50,759 nucleotides of DNA from Bacillus sp. ISL-7. GTDB lineage: Bacteria; Bacillota; Bacilli; Bacillales_B; DSM-18226. Location: NCBI RefSeq assembly GCF_018613065.1, contig NZ_JAGGQW010000082.1:1-50759 (forward strand), read 5' to 3'. This document shows positions 44,180-50,759 of the stretch, piece after piece. Both the position numbers and the translations under genes were made by a program. Below the pieces are notes generated by a model. That model ran no database searches. It was not told the DNA's origin and was given only the letters and a program-made list of their open reading frames with translations. The number at the start of each line of letters is the position of its first letter. Position 1 is the first letter of the stretch.

Positions 44180-45343
44180 ATGGAAGAGCAAGGTTTTTTT
44201 TATAGAGATACATGGGCGGAAATAGATTTAGATAGTATTCTTGCCAATGTTGCCTCCGTCAAAAAGCATTTGCCTCAAGACGTGAATATGATCGCAGTTG
44301 TCAAAGCAAATGCATATGGCCACGGGGATATTCAAGTGGCAGAAACAGCCCTTGAAGCAGGTGCAGCCTATTTAGCAGTTGCTTTTATGGATGAAGCGAT
44401 AGCCTTAAGAAAGAAAGGAATTACTGCTCCTATTCTTGTCTTGGGTGCTGCACGTCCTGAAGATGTTCAAGTGGCAGCGAAATTTAATATTACCCTTACC
44501 GTTTTCCAGAAGGAATGGCTGCAAGATGCCATAAAACATCTAAAGACAGAAGATCGAATTTCTTTTCATATCAAAGTAGATACAGGGATGGGGAGGATTG
44601 GTGTTCGCAGCTTACCAGAGTTAACTGCAATCGAACAAATCATCTCCGAAAATGACCAATTTATATTGGAAGGGATTTATACACACTTTGCTACGGCTGA
44701 TGAACTGGATGGAACCTATTTTCGTCAGCAATTAGCGTTATTTGACAGTATGGCCAATGGGCTAAAAGAACAACCGAAGTATATCCACTCAAGCAATAGT
44801 GCTGCTGCACTAAGATATCCTAGCGCTTATTTTAATGCCGTTCGGATTGGCATTGCAATGTATGGCCTGACACCTTCACTTGAAATGGAAAGTGAAATTC
44901 CTTTTCCGCTCCGGGAAGCATTTTCACTCAGGTCACGACTTGTCCATGTAAAGAAGTTGCAAAAGGGTGAAAAAGTGAGCTATGGGGCAACGTATGAAAC
45001 CGGTGAAGAAGAGTGGATTGGGACCATTCCGATTGGTTATGCAGACGGCTGGATTCGCAAACTGCAAGGCCAAGAGGTGCTTGTTAAGGGAACGAGGTTG
45101 CCGATTGTCGGTCGAATCTGTATGGATCAATGTATGATTCGTCTCCCATATCATGTTCCAATTGGGACCACCGTAACATTAATCGGCGGGGACGAGGATC
45201 AGTTTATTTCCGTTAATGAAGTCGCCCAAAAGCTTGACACAATTAATTATGAAGTTCCATGTATCATTGCAAATCGAGTTCCACGCCTTTATAAAAAGGG
45301 TGGGAAAATTGTCGATTTAAAAAATTACCTTCTTGAAGATTAA
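44180..45343 (+). CDS. alr: Alanine racemase
   Basis: PLP enzyme that makes D-alanine for the cell wall. 387 aa; the PLP lysine is Lys42 in [10 protein letters not shown], the second catalytic tyrosine is in VSYGATYET (about 273), and GRICMDQ is conserved. GGAAGTGG precedes the ATG. It supplies the substrate of ddl. Position as B. subtilis alrA (dal). Confidence 0.97.
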   Translation: MEEQGFFYRDTWAEIDLDSILANVASVKKHLPQDVNMIAVVKANAYGHGDIQVAETALEAGAAYLAVAFMDEAIALRKKGITAPILVLGAARPEDVQVAAKFNITLTVFQKEWLQDAIKHLKTEDRISFHIKVDTGMGRIGVRSLPELTAIEQIISENDQFILEGIYTHFATADELDGTYFRQQLALFDSMANGLKEQPKYIHSSNSAAALRYPSAYFNAVRIGIAMYGLTPSLEMESEIPFPLREAFSLRSRLVHVKKLQKGEKVSYGATYETGEEEWIGTIPIGYADGWIRKLQGQEVLVKGTRLPIVGRICMDQCMIRLPYHVPIGTTVTLIGGDEDQFISVNEVAQKLDTINYEVPCIIANRVPRLYKKGGKIVDLKNYLLED

Positions 45344-45503
45344 TGGGCTAAATGAAGTTTTCTAGTCATATTTATGATATTGCGGTAATTTGTGCATAAA
45401 AGAGTGTTTTATTGGCTTATAATACAGTAGTATTATAAATAGTCTATGCAATAAGTTCGATAAGTGTTATTATTGTATATGGTACAGATAGATAAGTGAA
45501 ACT

Positions 45504-45541
45504 CACTGTATGAAACCGACTCTGGGTCCACTCATATAGTG
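45504..45541 (+). other. Hairpin in the ndoAI leader
   Basis: CACTGTATGA (45504-45513) and TCATATAGTG (45532-45541) pair at 9 of 10 positions. It lies about 70 bp before the antitoxin start and has no T run. The 270-bp gap between alr and ndoAI shows no other feature that I can support. Confidence 0.4.
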
Positions 45542-45614
45542 TGTTGAATTTATGCGTCAGAAGGAATTCTGGTTAGATAAAAATGGTGTGTAGTGATGGT
45601 GGAGGTGTATGTTT

Positions 45615-45896
45615 GTGGCTGAGTCAGGCGCAACTACGGAAATCTTAGTGAAGTTACCGCAACATCTTTTAACGGAATTAGATGGTTTTGTTAAACAAGA
45701 AAATGTAAACCGCAGCGAGTTTATCTACCAAGCAACAAAAATGTATTTACGCGAACGAAAAAAGAGACAAATTCGCGAGTCGATGAGACGTGGATACATG
45801 GAAATGGCAAAGATAAATCTTAGAATTGCATCAGAAGCATTTTTAGCAGAATATGAGGCAGAACACACAGTTGAACGTCTTGTAAGCGGAGGATAA
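45615..45896 (+). CDS. ndoAI: Type II antitoxin NdoAI (EndoAI)
   Basis: Neutralises NdoA and likely represses its own operon. 93 aa, as in B. subtilis; an N-terminal ribbon-helix-helix ([20 protein letters not shown]) and the conserved C-terminus [12 protein letters not shown]...[12 protein letters not shown] 45615 fits GGAGG nine bases upstream and the B. subtilis length; ATG 45609 is two codons earlier but too close. Confidence 0.95.
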   Translation: MAESGATTEILVKLPQHLLTELDGFVKQENVNRSEFIYQATKMYLRERKKRQIRESMRRGYMEMAKINLRIASEAFLAEYEAEHTVERLVSGG

Positions 45897-45900
45897 TCCT

Positions 45901-46251
45901 TTGATAGTCAAACGTGGTGACGTTTATTTCGCGGACCTATCCCCAGTTGTTGGTTCTGAACAAGGCGGCGTCCGACCTGTACTTGTCATCCAAAACGACA
46001 TCGGGAATCGGTTTAGTCCCACAGTGATTGTTGCAGCGATTACAGCTCAAATTCAAAAAGCCAAGCTTCCTACTCATGTAGAAATTGATGCGAAGCGCTA
46101 CGGATTTGAACGAGACTCGGTCATTCTGTTAGAGCAAATTCGTACAATTGATAAGCAGCGGTTAACCGATAAAATCACCCATCTCGATGACGAAATGATG
46201 GAAAAAGTGGATGAAGCCTTGCAGGTTAGCCTGGGTCTCATCGAATTTTAA
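45901..46251 (+). CDS. ndoA: MazF-type mRNA interferase toxin NdoA (EndoA)
   Basis: Sequence-specific endoribonuclease; B. subtilis EndoA cuts at UACAU. 116 aa, identical in length to the B. subtilis protein; [33 protein letters not shown] and [10 protein letters not shown] are the family motifs. TTG start at 45901 with GGAGGATAAT in the end of the antitoxin gene. Two terminators follow, and the rsb-sigB operon present in B. subtilis after ndoA is missing. Confidence 0.97.
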   Translation: MIVKRGDVYFADLSPVVGSEQGGVRPVLVIQNDIGNRFSPTVIVAAITAQIQKAKLPTHVEIDAKRYGFERDSVILLEQIRTIDKQRLTDKITHLDDEMMEKVDEALQVSLGLIEF

Positions 46252-46257
46252 TTTAAA

Positions 46258-46287
46258 GCACGCTCTTTTTAGGAAGAGCGTTTTTTC
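46258..46287 (+). terminator. ndoAI-ndoA terminator
   Basis: CGCTCTT / AAGAGCG stem, loop TTTAGG, then six T residues. Confidence 0.88.
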
Positions 46288-46319
46288 ATACATATCCTGA
46301 CCTCATTTTCTACATCTGC

Positions 46320-46352
46320 TTAGGCGAGCTCATATGCTCGCCTATTTTTTTT
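46320..46352 (+). terminator. Second terminator between ndoA and tex
   Basis: TAGGCGAGC / GCTCGCCTA perfect stem, loop TCATAT, then T8. Only 33 bp separate the two terminators, with no gene between them; it could be the leftover end of a deleted operon. Confidence 0.88.
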
Positions 46353-46397
46353 AGAATAAATAGCGGAAGGCACTTTAATGAAACGGTCTAATGATTC

Positions 46398-46406
46398 TGA
46401 TACAAT
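46398..46406 (+). promoter_or_regulatory. Extended -10 promoter of tex
   Basis: CTGATACAAT contains TGn before TACAAT (46401-46406). No strong -35. It lies about 28 bp before the start. Confidence 0.45.
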
Positions 46407-46434
46407 AGAATGAAAAGGAATGGAGGATTGTTTT

Positions 46435-48609
46435 GTGAATGATACAATCGTAAAAGATGATCAATTGTTAAAGAAAATTGCAGCTGAACTGACAATATCT
46501 CATAAACAAGTAAAAAGTGTTATTTCATTATTAGATGAAGGCAATACAGTTCCTTTTATTGCTCGATATCGGAAAGAAATGACAGGAGCGCTTGATGAAG
46601 TACAGATTCGCAATATTTTAGAACGCTGGCAGTATATCCAAAACCTTGAGCATAGAAAAGAAGAGGTTATTCGAATCATTGCTGAACAAGGGAAACTAAC
46701 AGATGAACTTAACCAGGCGATTACCAAAGCCGAAAAGCTTCAAGAGGTTGAAGACTTATACAGGCCATATAAACAAAAAAGACGGACAAAAGCGACGATT
46801 GCAAAAGAAAAAGGCTTGGAACCTTTAGCAGAGTGGCTGCTGACTTTTACAAAAGAAAGTGTGGAAGAAAAAGCAAAACAATTTTTATCAGAAGAAAAAG
46901 AAGTCATTACGGTTGAGGATGCGATTGCAGGCGCGAAAGACATTATTGCGGAATGGGTTTCTGATGATGCTGAAAGCCGTAAATGGATTCGTAAAGAAAC
47001 GTTTAAATCCGGTGCAGTTGTATCGGTGGTCAAAGAAGCGGAAAAAGACGAGAAAAACGTTTACGAAATGTACTATGAATATGAAGAACCTGTAAATAAA
47101 ATTGTTCCGCATCGAATTCTCGCTTTAAATCGCGGTGAAAAAGAGGACATTTTAAGAGTTTCGATTAAAATGAATGCCGATTTAATCCTGTCATATTTGT
47201 CGAGAAAATGGATCCGTGTCCAGCACTCACCATCAGCACCCATTGTGTTAGAAGCAATGGAAGATAGCTACAAAAGATTAATTCAGCCTTCCATTGAGCG
47301 GGAAATCCGCAATGAATTAACGGATAAGGGTGAAGAGCAAGCCATACATATATTCTCTGAAAACCTTCGTAACTTACTTTTACAGCCACCGTTGAAAGGC
47401 AAAGTCGTCATCGGTGTCGACCCTGCCTACAGGACAGGCTGTAAATTAGCAGTCGTAGATGAAACAGGTAAGGTGCTGAAGATAGATGTGATCTATCCCC
47501 ACCCACCGGTTAACAAAGCCAAGGAAGCGCGTGAAAAGTTTATTCACATCCTCCGCGAGTATAAAGTTGAAATGGCGGCCATCGGAAATGGCACAGCCTC
47601 AAGGGAAACAGAACAGTTTGTCGCAGATATCTTAAAAGAAATGGATGAAGAGATTTTCTATTTAATTGTCAATGAAGCAGGGGCCAGTGTCTATTCTGCT
47701 TCGGAATTAGCCAGAGAAGAGTTTCCGAATCTGCAGGTAGAAGAAAGAAGTGCAGCCTCTATTGCACGCCGGTTGCAGGATCCATTAGCGGAATTGGTTA
47801 AAATTGACCCAAAATCGGTTGGTGTTGGTCAATACCAGCATGATGTTTCCCAGAAACGTCTGTCAGAATCGTTGCATTTTGTGGTCGAAACAGCCGTTAA
47901 CCGGGTCGGTGTAAATGTGAATACTGCTTCTCCATCACTTTTACAGTATGTAGCGGGGCTTAACAAGACTGCTGCAAATAATATTGTCAAAAAGCGTGAA
48001 GAGGAAGGGAAATTTACGAGCAGGGTTCAATTAAAGAAAGTACCTCGTCTTGGTGCAAAAACCTATGAGCAGGCGATAGGGTTCTTGCGCGTATTAGATG
48101 GCAAGCAGCCGCTTGACCGAACAGGGATTCATCCGGAAAATTACGACGAAGTGAAGAAATTATTAGCGAGTCTAGGATTTACAACTGATGACCTTGGTTC
48201 GGATGAGTTAATAACTGCTCTTAATGGGATTGATTTAAAAGCTGTTTCAGAAGAACTTGCTATCGGGGAATTAACCCTAAAGGATATTATTGATGCGTTG
48301 GTAAGGCCGGAACGCGATCCGCGCGATGATTTACCACGCCCTCTTTTGAAAAAAGATGTCCTTAAGTTAGAAGATTTACAAGCAGGTATGGAGCTGCAAG
48401 GTACGGTTCGGAATGTTGTGGACTTCGGTGCATTTGTTGATATCGGCGTTAAGCAGGACGGGCTTGTGCATATTTCCAAACTATGCAATAGATTTGTAAA
48501 GCATCCATTGGACATTGTGTCAGTAGGGGATGTAGTCACTGTATGGGTGGATTCCGTTGATATGAAAAAAGGCAGGGTTGCGTTAACAATGCTGGCGCCT
48601 TCGAACTAG
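46435..48609 (+). CDS. tex: Tex-family RNA-binding transcription accessory protein
   Basis: Nucleic-acid-binding protein of 724 aa, B. subtilis YdcI. Domains: N-terminal helical region, YqgF-like fold (about 325-430, VIGVDPAYRTGCKLAVVD), helix-hairpin-helix (about 500-560, NTASPSLLQYVAGLN) and a C-terminal S1 domain (about 645-715, GMELQGTVRNVVDFGAFVDIG). GTG 46435 is chosen: GGAGG lies 8 bases upstream, inside the reading frame that starts at an ATG 15 bp earlier. Confidence 0.95.
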   Translation: MNDTIVKDDQLLKKIAAELTISHKQVKSVISLLDEGNTVPFIARYRKEMTGALDEVQIRNILERWQYIQNLEHRKEEVIRIIAEQGKLTDELNQAITKAEKLQEVEDLYRPYKQKRRTKATIAKEKGLEPLAEWLLTFTKESVEEKAKQFLSEEKEVITVEDAIAGAKDIIAEWVSDDAESRKWIRKETFKSGAVVSVVKEAEKDEKNVYEMYYEYEEPVNKIVPHRILALNRGEKEDILRVSIKMNADLILSYLSRKWIRVQHSPSAPIVLEAMEDSYKRLIQPSIEREIRNELTDKGEEQAIHIFSENLRNLLLQPPLKGKVVIGVDPAYRTGCKLAVVDETGKVLKIDVIYPHPPVNKAKEAREKFIHILREYKVEMAAIGNGTASRETEQFVADILKEMDEEIFYLIVNEAGASVYSASELAREEFPNLQVEERSAASIARRLQDPLAELVKIDPKSVGVGQYQHDVSQKRLSESLHFVVETAVNRVGVNVNTASPSLLQYVAGLNKTAANNIVKKREEEGKFTSRVQLKKVPRLGAKTYEQAIGFLRVLDGKQPLDRTGIHPENYDEVKKLLASLGFTTDDLGSDELITALNGIDLKAVSEELAIGELTLKDIIDALVRPERDPRDDLPRPLLKKDVLKLEDLQAGMELQGTVRNVVDFGAFVDIGVKQDGLVHISKLCNRFVKHPLDIVSVGDVVTVWVDSVDMKKGRVALTMLAPSN

Positions 48610-48647
48610 TTGGAAGTAACGGGTTCCTGTAATAATATTATCACCAT

Positions 48648-48694
48648 AAAAGAAGACCATTTCGCAAAGCGAGTTGGTCTTCTTTTATATTTTT
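48648..48694 (+). terminator. tex terminator
   Basis: AAAAGAAGACCA / TGGTCTTCTTTT perfect 12-bp stem, then ATATTTTTG. Confidence 0.9.
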
Positions 48695-48740
48695 GTCCCT
48701 ATCAATTAACTCTTAGAAATAATTATTAGATGTGAAGGGA

Positions 48741-48858
48741 AAGGGTCTCAAAAATGTTCGTGAGGACAGAAATAGGAAGGGAATGGTGTAAGTTGTCCTC
48801 ATGAGGTTTTCATGAGGACAAAAATAGGAAGAGAAGTGCATAAATTGCCCTCATGAAC
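48741..48858. repeat. 52-bp repeat array A3, about two units
   Basis: GACA(A/G)AAATAGGAAG starts at 48765 and 48817, and CCTCATGA starts at 48797 and 48849: 52 bp in both cases. The hairpin CCTCATGA, loop GGTTT, TCATGAGG (48797-48817) is followed by ACAAAAAT, the same plan as arrays A1 and A2 but with a different stem sequence. A degenerate third copy precedes (CTCA...TGAG near 48747-48764). Confidence 0.8.
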
Positions 48859-48972
48859 TTAAGAGAAGTGTTTTTTTCTGTAAAAGAACCAGCACTGGTT
48901 TAGCATCTTGATCTGATAGCGATCCTTCTCATAGAAAGCTCTTTTCATTTGGTTTTGCAACCAAGTTGGCAT
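48859..48972 (-). CDS. cmpA: Coat-cortex morphogenesis small protein CmpA
   Basis: 37-aa protein, MPTWLQNQMKRAFYEKDRY then QIKMLNQCWFFYRKKHFS, matching B. subtilis CmpA, which lies between ydcI (tex) and ydcK (sprT) there as well. CmpA is made in the mother cell and acts with SpoIVA and ClpXP to check coat assembly before cortex synthesis. GGGAGG lies 7 bases before the ATG. It is shorter than usual gene-finding limits and easily missed. Confidence 0.92.
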   Translation of the reverse strand: MPTWLQNQMKRAFYEKDRYQIKMLNQCWFFYRKKHFS

Positions 48973-49067
48973 AATAAAACCTCCCGAAAAGTACATCATT
49001 ATTAAAGGTATATACAATATATGCTATAATAGGTTGTCATGTTCGCAAAGAAAGTGAGGGTCCCAAA

Positions 49068-49541
49068 ATGGAACAACAAGAACTTCAATCATTAGTTGAA
49101 AAGATATCTGTTGAATCATTTGGGAAGCAGTTTCGACACATAGCGTCTTTCAATCCAAGACTAAGGTCAACAGGCGGCAGATACCTTCTTGGCACACATA
49201 ATATTGAAATAAATAAAAAATATTACGAGCAGCTAGGTGTAAAGGAATTAGTAGGGATCATTAAACATGAGCTATGCCATTATCATCTTCACCTTGAAGG
49301 GAAGGGGTATCAGCATAGAGACCAAGAGTTTAAGCAATTATTAAAAAAAGTAGGAGCACCGCGATTTTGTGCACAATTACCCGATAGACCAGTAAAACGA
49401 ACATCCAAAAGAATCCTTCTATATCAATGCTCGAAATGTCAGCTATCATACAGGCGAAAAAGAAGCATTGATACAAGCAGATATGTTTGTGGAAAATGTA
49501 GGGGAAAGTTGACGAAAATAAAAGAAATAATTTTAGAATGA
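49068..49541 (+). CDS. sprT: SprT-like zinc metalloprotein
   Basis: 157 aa, B. subtilis YdcK. Zinc motif HELCHYHLH (about residues 65-73) gives HExxH, and the C-terminal zinc ribbon has four cysteines ([12 protein letters not shown]... [10 protein letters not shown]). Predicted protease fold; function in Bacilli is unknown. AGTGAGGG precedes ATG. Confidence 0.92.
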   Translation: MEQQELQSLVEKISVESFGKQFRHIASFNPRLRSTGGRYLLGTHNIEINKKYYEQLGVKELVGIIKHELCHYHLHLEGKGYQHRDQEFKQLLKKVGAPRFCAQLPDRPVKRTSKRILLYQCSKCQLSYRRKRSIDTSRYVCGKCRGKLTKIKEIILE

Positions 49542-49579
49542 CTTAAGAATTTGGAAAAAATCTTTATCTAAAAACTATA

Positions 49580-49608
49580 TTGACTTTCTATTATAACGTC
49601 ATTATAAT
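49580..49608 (+). promoter_or_regulatory. Promoter of the second tRNA cluster
   Basis: TTGACT (49580-49585), 17-bp spacer, TATAAT (49603-49608), 56 bp before tRNA-Asn. Confidence 0.85.
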
Positions 49609-49663
49609 GTAAAGAGTCGATAAGGTGATTGCCTAATTGATTTAAGGTTTTTAATAGTATTAT

Positions 49664-49738
49664 TCCGCAGTAGCTCAGTGGTAGAGCTATCGGCTGTTAA
49701 CCGATCGGTCGTAGGTTCGAGTCCTACCTGCGGAGCCA
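49664..49738 (+). tRNA. tRNA-Asn (GTT)
   Basis: Identical to 398-472, CCA encoded. Confidence 0.96.
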
Positions 49739-49741
49739 TAT

Positions 49742-49832
49742 GGGGAAGTACTCAAGAGGCTGAAGAGGCGCCCCTGCTAAGGGTGTAGGTCGGGTGACCG
49801 GCGCGAGGGTTCAAATCCCTCCTTCTCCGCCA
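49742..49832 (+). tRNA. tRNA-Ser (GCT)
   Basis: Class II tRNA, acceptor GGGGAAG/CTTCTCC (one G-T pair), anticodon GCT in loop CTGCTAA, long variable arm, CCA encoded. Confidence 0.95.
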
Positions 49833-49843
49833 TATAATTTTTT

Positions 49844-49915
49844 GGCCCCTTGGTCAAGCGGTTAAGACACCTCCCTTTCACGGAGGTAACACGGGTTCGA
49901 GTCCCGTAGGGGTCA
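49844..49915 (+). tRNA. tRNA-Glu (TTC)
   Basis: Same body as 593-664 with no encoded CCA. Confidence 0.95.
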
Positions 49916-49976
49916 TCTGGGACGGGGAGTGACATTGATTCATTTCCTGTTTCTTAATCTTTATAAACATCAATAT

Positions 49977-50051
49977 TGGGCTATAGCCAAGCGGTAAGGC
50001 ATCGCACTTTGACTGCGACATGCGTTGGTTCAAATCCAGCTAGCCCAGCCA
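49977..50051 (+). tRNA. tRNA-Gln (TTG)
   Basis: Identical to 1190-1264, CCA encoded. Confidence 0.96.
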
Positions 50052-50075
50052 TTTTTTTATAAATCAATATTAAAT

Positions 50076-50160
50076 GCGGGTGTGGCGGAATTGGCAGACG
50101 CACCAGACTTAGGATCTGGCGCCGCAAGGCGTGGGGGTTCGACTCCCTTCACCCGCACCA
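50076..50160 (+). tRNA. tRNA-Leu (TAG)
   Basis: Class II tRNA, acceptor GCGGGTG/CACCCGC, anticodon TAG in loop CTTAGGA, CCA encoded. Confidence 0.96.
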
Positions 50161-50170
50161 AATGTTTTAC

Positions 50171-50199
50171 TTGAATTAATTTAGTTAGTATGTTATGAT
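50171..50199 (+). promoter_or_regulatory. Internal promoter before tRNA-Leu (GAG)
   Basis: TTGAAT (50171-50176), 17-bp spacer, TATGAT (50194-50199). Confidence 0.6.
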
Positions 50200-50221
50200 T
50201 ATTTTTGTCGCTAAATATCGT

Positions 50222-50307
<86 letters not shown>

Positions 50308-50316
50308 AATAAATTG

Positions 50317-50345
50317 TTGACAAACAATACTGAGTCTGGTATACT
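50317..50345 (+). promoter_or_regulatory. Promoter of tRNA-Arg-Pro-Gly and the downstream rRNA operon
   Basis: TTGACA (50317-50322), 17-bp spacer, TATACT (50340-50345): near-perfect. It would drive three tRNAs and the 16S gene. Confidence 0.85.
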
Positions 50346-50367
50346 TTAAAAGTTGACTTCAATACAT

Positions 50368-50441
50368 GCGCCCTTAGCTCAGCTGGATAGAGTGTTTGAC
50401 TACGAATCAAAAGGTCGGGAGTTCGAATCTCTCAGGGCGCA
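50368..50441 (+). tRNA. tRNA-Arg (ACG)
   Basis: Acceptor GCGCCCT/AGGGCGC, anticodon ACG in loop CTACGAA, no encoded CCA. It reads CGC after A-to-I editing, the codon read by the argS T-box specifier. Confidence 0.95.
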
Positions 50442-50447
50442 CTTTAA

Positions 50448-50524
50448 CGGGAAGTAGCTCAGCTTGGTAGAGCACTTGGTTTGGGACCAAGGGGTCGCAG
50501 GTTCGAATCCTGTCTTCCCGACCA
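50448..50524 (+). tRNA. tRNA-Pro (TGG)
   Basis: Acceptor CGGGAAG/CTTCCCG, anticodon TGG in loop TTTGGGA, CCA encoded. Confidence 0.96.
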
Positions 50525-50540
50525 TTCGAATAAATTTTAC

Positions 50541-50614
50541 GCGGGTGTAGTTTAGTGGTAAAACCTCAGCCTTCCAAGCTGATGATGAGAGTTCGATTCT
50601 CTTCACCCGCTCCA
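50541..50614 (+). tRNA. tRNA-Gly (TCC)
   Basis: Acceptor GCGGGTG/CACCCGC, anticodon TCC in loop CTTCCAA, CCA encoded. Confidence 0.96.
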
Positions 50615-50728
50615 AATTACCTTTAATAATTGTTCTTTGAAAACTAAACAAACAAAATCGTGCAAACAAACAAAATTTTTAGTTTCAATTAAGAAACTAA
50701 GCCAACGTAACAAAATGAGCTAATCAAC

Positions 50729-50759
50729 TTTCTTGGAGAGTTTGATCCTGGCTCAGGAC
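50729..50759 (+). rRNA. 16S rRNA, 5' end (partial)
   Basis: GGAGAGTTTGATCCTGGCTC is the universal 16S 5' sequence; the gene runs off the right edge. The mature 5' end is estimated. The leader 50630-50728 contains a Bacillus-type TTCTTTGAAAACTAAAC stretch and TTTAGTTTC/GAAACTAAG pairing used in rRNA processing. Confidence 0.95.

Noticed and set aside
45344..45614. Sigma-A promoter for ndoAI
   Set aside because: A TATAAT is present at 45418-45423, but no -35 at proper spacing was found, so I did not list it as a feature.

Overview
The window is about 50.8 kb of chromosome from a low-GC, spore-forming Bacillaceae bacterium (Bacillus sensu lato). Evidence for this: gene order matching Bacillus subtilis around sigW-cdaA-cdaR-glmM-glmS and around ddl-murF-cshA-ydbST-rhomboid-acpS-ydcC-alr-ndoAI-ndoA and tex-sprT; spore genes (an alpha/beta SASP, cmpA, uvsE, a KinB-like kinase); strong GGAGG-type ribosome binding sites; and frequent TTG/GTG starts. 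No phage, transposase or CRISPR array was seen. Species cannot be named from sequence alone.

Layout. (1) 1-1390: 3' end of a 23S rRNA gene, a 5S gene and a tRNA cluster (Asn, Thr-GGT, Glu, Val, a broken 5' half of Thr-TGT, Thr-TGT, Tyr, Gln, Lys), closed by a terminator. (2) 1394-1775: a 52-bp minisatellite. (3) 1960-10257: rocF, the autoregulated sigW-rsiW pair, the c-di-AMP and cell-wall precursor operon cdaA-cdaR-glmM, then glmS behind a self-cleaving glmS ribozyme. (4) 10277-15800: mannitol regulon mtlA, mtlR-mtlF-mtlD, with matching putative MtlR operators before mtlA and mtlR. (5) 15820-24660: accessory block with a methyltransferase, a KinB-like kinase, a CcdC-like membrane protein, a second 52-bp array, a NERD nuclease-like protein, an ABC exporter, a TetR regulator and a spore SASP. 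(6) 24680-33530: T-box-controlled argS, DinB-like protein, KimA potassium importer, a small membrane protein, DedA, MgtE, an unrecognised protein and a NicO-type transporter. (7) 33750-49541: the conserved block ddl, murF, cshA, uvsE, ydbS, ydbT, rhomboid, acpS, ydcC, alr, ndoAI-ndoA, tex, cmpA, sprT. (8) 49580-50759: a second tRNA cluster (Asn, Ser, Glu, Gln, Leu, Leu, Arg, Pro, Gly) with internal promoters, leading into the 5' end of a 16S rRNA gene. The segment thus lies between two co-oriented rRNA operons.

How it fits together. Cell-envelope supply dominates: GlmS and GlmM make glucosamine phosphates for peptidoglycan, Ddl, Alr and MurF finish the D-Ala-D-Ala stem peptide, CdaA/CdaR tie this to c-di-AMP, SigW/RsiW answer envelope stress, and KimA is a c-di-AMP-controlled transporter in B. 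subtilis. Several genes have RNA-level control visible in the sequence: the glmS ribozyme, the argS T-box and long attenuator-like leaders.

Most unusual signals: three separate intergenic arrays (1394-1775, 19065-19340, 48741-48858) share the same 52-bp period and a common architecture (hairpin followed by a CAAAAAT box) although the hairpin sequence differs between loci; a tRNA-Thr gene has a duplicated 5' half; the rsb-sigB operon that sits between ndoA and tex in B. subtilis is absent; a candidate small RNA lies between murF and cshA; a promoter/terminator overlap precedes the methyltransferase gene; and a possible pseudoknot masks the glmS ribosome binding site.
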